A stretch of DNA of 6,782 bases from Hellea sp. (GTDB lineage: Bacteria > Pseudomonadota > Alphaproteobacteria > Caulobacterales > Maricaulaceae). Under the pieces are notes generated by a model that made no database searches, was not told the DNA's origin, and was given only the letters and a program-made list of their open reading frames with translations. A program made the translations under genes and the position numbers. Shown piece by piece: positions 1 to 5,526 of the stretch (position 1 is its first letter; each line of letters opens with the position of its first letter). The stretch lies in the NCBI GenBank assembly GCA_020628635.1, contig JAHDEU010000119.1:1-6782 (forward strand), in the 5' to 3' direction.

Positions 1-1
1 G

Positions 2-644
2 CTGGTGGGCGGCCTCGTGCAGATCGACGACTTCAACCTCGACGCCACCGCAGGGCACACGCGCGGGCAGCGTGGACGGCGACGGCGTGATGGCCGGGCC
101 CTATGTCACGGCCAAGCTGACGGACCGCCTCTATGTGGATGCGCGCGCCGCCTGGGGTAGCTCTGATAACAACGTCAATCCGCTGGGTACCTTCAGCGAT
201 GAATTCGACACGTCCCGCGCGCTCTATGCCGCGACGCTGACGGGCGAGTTCACGGTGTCCGATCAATGGCGCATCCGCCCGGAAGCGTCGGTCAAGCACC
301 TGTCCGAGACACAGAAGGACTACACCGACAGCCTCGGCGTGGTCATCCCGGAGCAAACTGTCGATCTCGGCGAGCTCTCCTTCGGACCAAGAGTGTCGCG
401 CCAGTTCACATATGACAATGGCTGGGCCTTCACGCCGTTTGTGGAAGCGACGGGCATCTACAGCTTCGGCGACGAGGTCGATGCGGTCCTGGGCTCGGAA
501 ACCCGCCTGCGTCTGGAAGGCGGCGCGGCGTGGAGCTCGTTGAACGGCGTGCGCGTCGGCGTGTCGGCCTTTGCGGACGGCCTCGGCGGCTCGGACCTCG
601 ACAGCTCGGGCGTGCGCATCAGCCTCGCCTACGCGATGAAGTAA
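2..644 (+). CDS. Autotransporter-type outer-membrane beta-barrel protein, C-terminal part, apparent frameshift
   Basis: This is the 3' part of a gene that begins before the window. Its last roughly 210 codons look like the translocator barrel of a type V (autotransporter-like) secreted protein, which sits in the outer membrane. From base 72 onward the frame gives alternating-hydrophobicity strands, including VMAGPYVTAKL, RLYVDARAAWG, LYAATLTGEF, RIRPEASVKHL, ELSFGPRVSRQF and VRISLAYAMK, separated by turns rich in D, G and S. The stretch YTDSLGVVIPEQTVDLGELSFGP fits alphaproteobacterial autotransporter barrels as I know them. Bases 2-55 read LVGGLVQIDDFNLDATAG in a different frame, which suits the preceding strand; skipping one base near 56 joins it to TRAGSVDGDG. 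The gene is therefore frameshifted or carries a sequencing error. The protein ends in lysine, not the usual aromatic residue. An intrinsic terminator follows. The barrel call is good; passenger and function are unknown. Confidence 0.75.
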   Translation, partial: WWAASCRSTTSTSTPPQGTRAGSVDGDGVMAGPYVTAKLTDRLYVDARAAWGSSDNNVNPLGTFSDEFDTSRALYAATLTGEFTVSDQWRIRPEASVKHLSETQKDYTDSLGVVIPEQTVDLGELSFGPRVSRQFTYDNGWAFTPFVEATGIYSFGDEVDAVLGSETRLRLEGGAAWSSLNGVRVGVSAFADGLGGSDLDSSGVRISLAYAMK

Positions 645-699
645 AGGGGGCGCCCCCGTCCGGGGTGCGAAACCCCCGAAAATTCCGCATCCCGGACCG

Positions 700-736
700 A
701 CCCGGAGCTCTTTGAGGGCTCCGGGTCTTTTCGTTT
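700..736 (+). terminator. Rho-independent terminator of the barrel gene
   Basis: A 9-bp perfect stem is formed by ACCCGGAGC (700-708) and GCTCCGGGT (718-726). It can extend inward through a T-G wobble, C-G and T-A to a three-base loop. The tail CTTTTCGTTT follows directly at 727-736. The minus-strand reading has no T-run after the stem, so the site acts on the plus strand. Weaker GC-rich hairpin potential (GGGGGCGCCCCC at 646-657, and CGGGGT with ACCCCCG at 661-678) lies between the stop codon and this stem. Confidence 0.85.
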
Positions 737-756
737 GGGGAGAGATCGGGCCCAGA

Positions 757-845
757 CGTGAAAGGCCCCGGCCACAAGGGCCGGGGACGAGTTGGATTTT
801 TAAAAAAGTGCTTGTTCCCGGCCCTTGTGGCCGGGACCTTTCACG
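757..845. repeat. 89-bp nested palindromic (REP/BIME-like) element between convergent genes
   Basis: Two 32-base arms, 757-788 and 814-845, are inverted copies matching at 30 of 32 positions; the mismatches are at 766/836 and 786/816. Each arm is itself a hairpin. In the left arm CCCCGGCC (766-773) pairs with GGCCGGGG (779-786); in the right arm CCCGGCC (817-823) pairs with GGCCGGG (829-835). The 25-base spacer holds TTTTTAAAAAA at 797-807. The element can thus form two small hairpins or one long cruciform or stem-loop. This architecture resembles paired REP sequences, typically placed between the 3' ends of convergent genes, as here. That it is a dispersed family in this genome is inference; only one copy is visible. 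Confidence 0.8.
802..838 (-). terminator. Probable terminator of the minus-strand operon
   Basis: Read on the minus strand, about 30 bases after the oxidoreductase stop, the right arm of the palindromic element folds as a 7-8 bp GC stem (817-823 with 829-835, extendable by 816/836). TTTTTT (complement of 802-807) follows nine bases later. That gap is longer than in ideal intrinsic terminators, so termination may be partial or may use the long-stem form. The mirrored arrangement on the plus strand (stem 766-786, T-run 797-801) would back up the stronger terminator at 700-736. Confidence 0.5.
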
Positions 846-866
846 CACCTCGCCGATGGCAGCGCT

Positions 867-2255
867 CTACACCATCACCCGCGGATTCATCACCCCGTCC
901 GGGTCCATCGCCCGCTTGATCCGTCGCAGCATGTCCATCTTCACCGGGTCGGCGCGCCGGGCCAAAGTTTCCCGCTTCATGATGCCGATGCCGTGCTCGG
1001 CCGAGATCGAGCCGCCGAGATCGTCCACGATGTCGAAGACCGTTTCCGACACGTCGTCCCAGCGCGCGAGGAACGCGTCGCGGTCCGCGCCGTCGGGCTG
1101 CGCGACGTTGTAGTGGATGTTGCCGTCGCCGAAATGGCCGAACCCGACGGGACGGCAGCCCGGAACCACGCGCTGCATGGCGGCGTCGGCGCGGGTGAAG
1201 AACTCCGCAATGCGGTCCAGCGGCACGGTGATGTCCTGCTTGATCGATCCTCCGAGGAACTTCTGCCCTGCGCTCATATGCTCGCGGATGGACAGCAGGG
1301 CGCGGGCTTGCGTGTCGCTCTGCGCCAGCACGGCGTCGCGCACGAGGCCGTCGTCTATTGCGCCCTCCAGCAAGTCGCTGACCAGCGCTTCCCCGGCGGC
1401 GGCATTGGCGACCTCGAAATCGGCCAGCACATACCACGGATGGGCTTCGGGGAAGGGATCGCGCTCGTTCTCGAAATTGTCCGTGACCGCCGCAAAGCCG
1501 ATGCGCGACATGACCTCGAACATGGCGAGCGCGGGCCCGCGCAGCCGGGTCATCAGCGCGACGGCGTCCTCGACCGACCCGACCGCCATCATGGCGCGCG
1601 CGACAAAGTCCGGCTTGGGAAACAGCTTCAGCGAGGCGGCGGTGATGATGCCGAGTGTTCCTTCCGCGCCGAGAAACAGCCGCGACAGGTCATAGCCGGT
1701 ATTGTCCTTGCGTAAGGAGGTCAGCCCGTTGAACACGGATCCGTCCGCCAGCACCGCTTCCACGCCGAAGACGAGGTCGCGCGTGGTGCCGTATTTCAGC
1801 ACGTGATTGCCGCCCGCATTGGTCGACAGCACGCCGCCCACGGTCGCCGTGCCCTCGCTGGACAGCGTCAGCGGGAACTTGCGGTCCGCCGCGTCGGCGG
1901 CGTTTTGCGCTGCATGCAGCGTCGCGCCCGCCTCTACGACCATCGCGCCCGCCGTGACATTGACGTCGCGCACCCGGTTCATGCGGCGCAAGGACAGCAG
2001 CACTTCGCCCTGGGGTGTCTGCCCGCCGACCAGCCCGGTATTGCCGCCTTGCGGGACAATGGACAGCCCATGCGCCGCGCAGAGTCGGACGGCTTGCGCG
2101 CATTCTTGCGTCGATCCGGGCATGAGCAGGATCGGCGTGTTGCCCTGATATTTGTCGCGCCACTCCACCAGGCTCGGCGCGATGATGTCCGGGTCCTGCG
2201 TCCACGACTTGGACGGCAGGGCGTCGATCAGGGCCTGTATTCCGGGCGTGTTCAT
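867..2255 (-). CDS. FAD-binding oxidoreductase, D-2-hydroxyglutarate / D-lactate dehydrogenase-like
   Basis: This 462-residue cytoplasmic flavoenzyme of the VAO/PCMH (GlcD-like) family should oxidise a D-2-hydroxyacid to the 2-oxoacid. An N-terminal FAD-binding domain holds PQGGNTGLVGGQTP (68-81), the pyrophosphate loop, then LSSEGTATVGGVLSTNAGG (131-149), KYGTTRDLVFG (154-164) and KDNTGYDLSRLFLGAEGTLG (183-202). The C-terminal substrate domain has GFGHFGDGNIHYN (371-383) and SAEHGIG (418-424). His374, His381 and Glu420 match the metal ligands of D-2-hydroxyglutarate dehydrogenase, and MDPDGVMNPRVMV closes the protein in family style. The length is normal for the family. D-2-hydroxyglutarate is the best guess, but D-lactate or another D-hydroxyacid is possible, and the electron acceptor is not visible. 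The ATG overlaps the stop of the upstream tsaC-like gene by four bases (ATGA), implying translational coupling. Confidence 0.92.
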   Translation of the reverse strand: MNTPGIQALIDALPSKSWTQDPDIIAPSLVEWRDKYQGNTPILLMPGSTQECAQAVRLCAAHGLSIVPQGGNTGLVGGQTPQGEVLLSLRRMNRVRDVNVTAGAMVVEAGATLHAAQNAADAADRKFPLTLSSEGTATVGGVLSTNAGGNHVLKYGTTRDLVFGVEAVLADGSVFNGLTSLRKDNTGYDLSRLFLGAEGTLGIITAASLKLFPKPDFVARAMMAVGSVEDAVALMTRLRGPALAMFEVMSRIGFAAVTDNFENERDPFPEAHPWYVLADFEVANAAAGEALVSDLLEGAIDDGLVRDAVLAQSDTQARALLSIREHMSAGQKFLGGSIKQDITVPLDRIAEFFTRADAAMQRVVPGCRPVGFGHFGDGNIHYNVAQPDGADRDAFLARWDDVSETVFDIVDDLGGSISAEHGIGIMKRETLARRADPVKMDMLRRIKRAMDPDGVMNPRVMV

Positions 2256-2857
2256 AAGCTCGGACCTATCACAATTTCACCCGCGCGCAGCGTCGTCACG
2301 CAGCCATCCACCACGCTGACAATGGTCGACGGCCGCCCGCTCGGATCGCCCGCGCCGGGCACGGCCGCCACGCCGGGAAAGTCCGCGCGCGCCTGCTCCA
2401 CATCGGCGACAGAAGGCTGGCCCGACAGATTGGCGGAGGTCAGGGCGAGCGGGACGAAGCAAAGGTCTTCGCGCCAGACAATGTCCGGGCAACGCAGCGC
2501 GACGGTCGTGCCGTTGCCCCCCAAGCATTCCGGGGCGAGCCCGGCGGGCTTGGCGGGCAGCACGAGGGTCAGCGGGCCGGGCCAGTGCTGCGCCATCAGC
2601 GCGCGCGAGACGTCGCAGACGTCCGCCAATCCTTCCGCCGCCGCCGCGTCCCGCACGCACACCGCCAGCGGCTTGTCCGGCGCGCGGCCCTTGGCGGCGA
2701 AGATGCGCGCCACGGCGGATGGGTCGTCCGCGCGCGCGGCCAACCCCGCGACTGTCTCGGTCGGCAGCAGGACGAGGTCGCCCGCCGCCAGGGCGGCGGC
2801 GGCTCGGGCGACCTCCGGCATTGTTGCGGACAACGGGTTGTGTGAAGGAAATGTCAC
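2252..2857 (-). CDS. tsaC: L-threonylcarbamoyladenylate synthase (YrdC/Sua5 family)
   Basis: The enzyme makes threonylcarbamoyl-AMP from threonine, bicarbonate and ATP, the first step of t6A37 formation in ANN-decoding tRNAs. It is a single YrdC domain of about 201 residues, without the extra C-terminal Sua5 domain. Visible motifs are LLPTETVAGLAARADD (30-45), AAKGRAPDKPLAV (54-66), HWPGPLTLVLPAK (91-103), TTVALRCPD (117-125), LALTSANLSGQPS (137-149) and STIVSVVDG (177-185). Family members usually have Tyr in PTETVYGL, but here it is Ala37. I chose GTG at 2857 because residues SATMPEVARAAAAL align with the usual beginning of the domain. ATG at 2821 (189 residues) is a serious alternative, and neither has a clear Shine-Dalgarno site. 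The open frame extends far upstream into lepB on the other strand, and that extension is not real. The gene leads the operon with the FAD oxidoreductase (4-base overlap). Confidence 0.87.
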   Translation of the reverse strand: MTFPSHNPLSATMPEVARAAAALAAGDLVLLPTETVAGLAARADDPSAVARIFAAKGRAPDKPLAVCVRDAAAAEGLADVCDVSRALMAQHWPGPLTLVLPAKPAGLAPECLGGNGTTVALRCPDIVWREDLCFVPLALTSANLSGQPSVADVEQARADFPGVAAVPGAGDPSGRPSTIVSVVDGCVTTLRAGEIVIGPSL

Positions 2858-2932
2858 CGTTTCATGGTAATGCGTCCCACCCGCGATTGACAGTTGAAAG
2901 CGCGCCCCGCCCGCGCCACAGACCGCCGCATC
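2858..2932. promoter_or_regulatory. Divergent promoter region between tsaC-like gene and lepB
   Basis: Both operons diverge from this 75-base gap, so promoters for each must lie in or near it. On the plus strand TTGACA (2887-2892) matches a sigma-70-type -35 hexamer, but I see no convincing -10 box at 16-18 bases downstream, where the DNA is very GC-rich. On the minus strand no good hexamer pair is visible. The location is inferred from gene direction; the exact elements are not established. Confidence 0.35.
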
Positions 2933-3751
2933 ATGGCTCCGCTCACGGCAGACATTGCAGGCGACGACGCAGCGCCCGGCTCGCTGGCGGCCACCGTGCT
3001 GCGCGAGGTCCGGTTCTTTGCCGGGCTGTTCGCGATCATGCTCGGCCTGCTCACATTCGTCTGGGGCCACTACAAGATACCCAGCGAATCCATGCAGCCG
3101 ACGCTGGAGGTCGGCGACCACATCTATGTGTCGAAATTCGCCTATGGGTGGTCGCGCCACAGCCTGCCCTTCGGCCTGCACCGCCTGCCGCTGGGCGACG
3201 GGCGCATCATGGCGCGCCTGCCCGAACGCTCCGACATCGCGGTGTTCCGCAACCCCAATACAGAACGTGTGACCATCAAGCGGGTCGTGGGCCTGCCGGG
3301 CGACGAGGTGCGGGTGGTGGACGGGCGGCTGGAGATCAATGGCCGGATCGTGCCCAGAGGCGAGGGCGCGGAGTTCCTCTACCGCACGCAGGACAGCCGC
3401 GGCGGCGGCACGGTGATGCGCTCCACCCAGCATGTCGAGGATCTGGGTGCCGAGCCTCACCTGATCTGGGAGCAGTCGGACGGCGCCCCTCTCGACAATA
3501 CCGAAACCTATGTCGTGCCGGACGGCCACGTCTTCTTCATGGGCGACAACCGGGAGCGCTCGACCGATTCGCGCCTGACGGACCTCGGCCCCTTCGGCGC
3601 GCAGCTGACGGGCGACGACGTCGGGCCGGGGTTTGTTCCTGTCTCGCACCTCATCGGCCGCGCCGACCTCTTGCTGTTCTCGTTCAACCGCTGCGACCGC
3701 GGCGAGGGCCTGCGCTGCCCGGACGAGGGCCGGGCGATGAGCGGGCTGTAG
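2933..3751 (+). CDS. lepB: Signal peptidase I (leader peptidase)
   Basis: This inner-membrane serine protease (272 residues) cleaves signal peptides from exported preproteins on the periplasmic face. One hydrophobic segment (about 29-44, FAGLFAIMLGLLTFVW) anchors it. Box B is KIPSESMQPTL (48-58), with Ser53 the nucleophile. Box D is RVTIKRVVGLPGDEV (112-126), with Lys116 the general base. Box E is MGDNRERSTDSR (203-214). This Ser-Lys dyad is diagnostic of the S26A family. Between box E and GFVPVSHLIGRAD (232-244) lies an extra stretch of about 17 residues, whereas E. coli LepB goes almost straight to GFVP. The C-terminus carries Cys254 and Cys262 in RCDRGEGLRC and lacks the Trp-rich ending common in the family. 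I chose ATG at 2933; an in-frame TTG at 2894 would add 13 residues. Neither has a strong ribosome-binding site. The next gene starts five bases after the stop. Confidence 0.93.
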   Translation: MAPLTADIAGDDAAPGSLAATVLREVRFFAGLFAIMLGLLTFVWGHYKIPSESMQPTLEVGDHIYVSKFAYGWSRHSLPFGLHRLPLGDGRIMARLPERSDIAVFRNPNTERVTIKRVVGLPGDEVRVVDGRLEINGRIVPRGEGAEFLYRTQDSRGGGTVMRSTQHVEDLGAEPHLIWEQSDGAPLDNTETYVVPDGHVFFMGDNRERSTDSRLTDLGPFGAQLTGDDVGPGFVPVSHLIGRADLLLFSFNRCDRGEGLRCPDEGRAMSGL

Positions 3752-3756
3752 GTCCG

Positions 3757-4359
3757 GTGGTGGGGGAGCGCGTCGATACCGTCATCCTCGTGCGGCACGG
3801 CAGGCCCGCATTGTCCAAGCGCGTGCGGCTGACTTGGCGGGGTTTCCGCGACTGGTGGGTTCTCTACGACGAAGGCGGCATCGTGGCAGACCAGAAAGTG
3901 CCCAAGCGCGTGCGCCAATGGGCGCGCGAGGCCGATCTGGTCGTGACCAGCCCGCTGCCCAGAGCCGTGGAGTCGGCGCGCATGGCGGCAGGCCGCGAGC
4001 CGGACGAGCAATGGCCGTCCTTGGTCGAGGCCGCCCTGCCGAGCCCGCCTCTGGGGCCTCTAAAACTGAGGCCCAAGAGTTGGGGCACGGTCGCGCGCAT
4101 TCTCTGGGCGGTGGGCTATAGCGACGGCATGGAAAGCCACGGCGAGGCGCGGGCGCGGGCCAATGCGGTCGCGGACGATCTGGCGCTCCGGGCCGCAGGT
4201 GGAAATGTGGTCTATGTTCAGGGGCACGGATGGTTTAACCGCATGGTCAAGGGCAGCCTGATGGCACGCGGTTGGCGCGTGCGCAGCCAGAATGGCGACC
4301 TGCATTGGAGCCGCCGCCGCCTGACGCGGCCAAGAAGAGACAACGGGATGAATAAGTGA
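3757..4359 (+). CDS. Histidine phosphatase family protein (phosphoglycerate-mutase-like fold)
   Basis: This is a 200-residue protein of the histidine phosphatase superfamily, which transfers phosphate through a phospho-histidine; the substrate cannot be told. ILVRHGRP (10-17) is the RHG motif, with Arg13 and the nucleophile His14. VVTSPLPRAVESA (62-74) supplies the second arginine, Arg69. Glu92 is a candidate acid, and VQGHGWFNRM (154-163) supplies His157. The full catalytic set is thus present. WWVLYDEGGI (33-42) resembles a region seen in a proteobacterial subgroup of the family. The C-terminus is very basic (WSRRRLTRPRR). No signal peptide is visible, so it is probably cytoplasmic. Start: GTG at 3757 (GTG at 3760 also possible), because no in-frame ATG leaves the first beta strand intact. 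It sits five bases after lepB, and its TGA overlaps the GTG start of xseB by four bases, so it belongs to the operon. A role in isoprenoid or lipid phosphate metabolism would be guesswork from position only. Confidence 0.88.
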   Translation: MVGERVDTVILVRHGRPALSKRVRLTWRGFRDWWVLYDEGGIVADQKVPKRVRQWAREADLVVTSPLPRAVESARMAAGREPDEQWPSLVEAALPSPPLGPLKLRPKSWGTVARILWAVGYSDGMESHGEARARANAVADDLALRAAGGNVVYVQGHGWFNRMVKGSLMARGWRVRSQNGDLHWSRRRLTRPRRDNGMNK

Positions 4360-4595
4360 GCGACACACCGATCAAGGATATGAGCTTCGAGGCCGCATTG
4401 TCCGAGCTGGAAGGCATCGTCGCCAAGCTCGAAGGCGGCTCGGCCGAGCTGGAGCAGTCCATCGCGATCTACCAGCGCGGCGCCAAGCTCAAGGCCCATT
4501 GCGAGGGCAAGCTGCGCGACGCCCAGCTCAAGGTGGAGAAGATCGTGCTCGCGCCCGACGGCAGCGCCCATACGGAACCGTTAGACAACGCATGA
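4356..4595 (+). CDS. xseB: Exodeoxyribonuclease VII small subunit
   Basis: XseB pairs with several copies per XseA to form exonuclease VII, which degrades single-stranded DNA to oligonucleotides in repair and recombination. The protein has 79 residues, the usual length. The signature is MSFEAALSELEGIVAKLEGG (9-28), then LEQSIAIYQRGAKL (32-45) and CEGKLRDAQLKVEKI (49-63), a helical hairpin rich in Glu and Leu. The start is GTG at 4356, in a GTGA overlap with the phosphatase stop; GGGA at 4345-4348 gives a seven-base spacing. ATG at 4380 (codon 9) would cut into the conserved start of the domain. Its own stop overlaps the ispA ATG (ATGA at 4592-4595). The large subunit gene xseA is not in this window, as is common for this cluster. 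Confidence 0.95.
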   Translation: MSDTPIKDMSFEAALSELEGIVAKLEGGSAELEQSIAIYQRGAKLKAHCEGKLRDAQLKVEKIVLAPDGSAHTEPLDNA

Positions 4596-5518
4596 CCGCA
4601 GAGGCCGTGCTCGACAAAGTGACCACCGCCCGCCAACGCTTCGCCGCGCGCCTGTCCGCTGTGGCGGCCGATGTGGAACTGTGCCTGGCGCGGGAGCTTC
4701 CGCAGCCGACGGGCCACCAATCCGACATCATGGAGGCCATGCGCTACGCCGCGCTGGGCGGTGGCAAGCGGTTGCGGCCGTTTCTGACAGTGGAGGCCGC
4801 GCGCCTGCTGGGCGGGGACGAGGCAAGCGCGCTGCATGTCGGCTGCGCGCTGGAATGTCTGCATGTCTACAGCCTCGTCCATGACGATCTGCCCTGCATG
4901 GACGATGACGATCTGCGCCGGGGCCGCCCGACCGTCCACCGCGTCTATGACGAGGCCATGGCGGTGCTGGCGGGCGACGGGCTGCTGACGCACGCCTTCC
5001 AGATGCTCAGCGATGAGGCCGCCCATTCCGATCCGGCTGTGCGCATCCGGCTGGTCGCGGAGCTCGCCCGCGCCTCCGGCACGCATGGCATGATCGGCGG
5101 GCAGGTCGTGGACATCACCGTGCTTGAGTCCGAGCGCGACACCGCGCTGATCACATCGCTGCAGGCCATGAAGACCGGCGCGCTGATCCGCTTTGCCACG
5201 CAGGCGGGCTGCTTGGTCGCGGGCGGGCAGGCGCAGGATTTCGCGGCGCTGAACAGCTACAGCACCGCGCTGGGGCTCGCCTTCCAGATACAGGACGACG
5301 TGCTCGACGTGGAAGGCGACGCGGCGGTGGTGGGCAAGGCGGTCGGCAAGGACGAACATCTCGGCAAGGCCACATTCGTGTCATTGCTCGGCCTTGCTGG
5401 CGCGAAAGACAAGGCCCGCCGCCTGGGCGACACGGCCAAGGCCGCGCTGGCCCCATACGGCGAAAAGGCGCAGACGCTGATCGGCGCTGTGGATTTCGTG
5501 CTGGAACGAGAGCACTAG
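4592..5518 (+). CDS. ispA: Farnesyl diphosphate synthase (geranyltranstransferase)
   Basis: This cytosolic all-trans prenyltransferase adds isopentenyl diphosphate to dimethylallyl and then geranyl diphosphate, giving the C15 precursor of quinone side chains, undecaprenyl carrier and other isoprenoids. The length, 308 residues, is typical. Motifs in order: GGGKRLRP (56-63), binding the homoallylic diphosphate; the first Asp-rich motif DDLPCMDDDDLRRGRPT (98-114), whose two-residue insertion is usual for bacterial short-chain enzymes; GMIGGQVVDI (166-175); KTGALI (194-199); and the second Asp-rich motif FQIQDDVLDV (231-240), followed by VGKAVGKDEHLGKATFVSLLG. The context HVYSLVHDD before the first motif matches E. 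coli IspA (YSLIHDD), supporting a C15 product. The ATG is coupled to the xseB stop by a four-base overlap; I see no well-placed Shine-Dalgarno. A longer reading into the xseB region has no family similarity. Confidence 0.95.
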   Translation: MTAEAVLDKVTTARQRFAARLSAVAADVELCLARELPQPTGHQSDIMEAMRYAALGGGKRLRPFLTVEAARLLGGDEASALHVGCALECLHVYSLVHDDLPCMDDDDLRRGRPTVHRVYDEAMAVLAGDGLLTHAFQMLSDEAAHSDPAVRIRLVAELARASGTHGMIGGQVVDITVLESERDTALITSLQAMKTGALIRFATQAGCLVAGGQAQDFAALNSYSTALGLAFQIQDDVLDVEGDAAVVGKAVGKDEHLGKATFVSLLGLAGAKDKARRLGDTAKAALAPYGEKAQTLIGAVDFVLEREH

Positions 5519-5520
5519 GA
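5517..5520 (+). promoter_or_regulatory. Ribosome-binding site of dxs
   Basis: AGGA overlaps the last two bases of the ispA TAG stop. It stands six bases before ATG 5527 but only three before ATG 5524, which favours the second of the two adjacent ATG codons as the dxs start. It is among the clearer Shine-Dalgarno sites in the window. Confidence 0.6.
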
Positions 5521-5526
5521 CAGATG

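Noticed and set aside
757..845. Transposon ends or a miniature inverted-repeat element (MITE)
   Set aside because: I see no target-site duplication immediately outside the arms, and the internal hairpins with a T/A core fit a REP-like or terminator element better.
33..848. Minus-strand frame opposite the barrel gene, starting in the palindromic element
   Set aside because: Its first residues are just the translated palindrome and the rest is antisense to the barrel; no recognisable protein.
825..1715. Plus-strand frames opposite the FAD oxidoreductase
   Set aside because: The minus-strand product has complete FAD and metal motifs; these are His/Arg/Ala-rich shadows.
2858..3649. N-terminal extension of the tsaC-like frame across lepB
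   Set aside because: The extension is antisense to the conserved lepB motifs and has no YrdC similarity; the domain begins near 2857 or 2821.
2719..3756. Upstream extension of the histidine phosphatase frame through lepB
   Set aside because: It reads Arg/Pro/Gly-rich low-complexity sequence in the wrong frame of lepB; the phosphatase fold starts at about 3757.
4469..5359. Minus-strand open frame opposite ispA
   Set aside because: It is antisense to conserved Asp-rich motifs and has no independent support.
5110..5400. Possible unusual chain-length specificity of the prenyltransferase
   Set aside because: The residues before the first Asp-rich motif match ordinary farnesyl diphosphate synthases, and length and context are standard.
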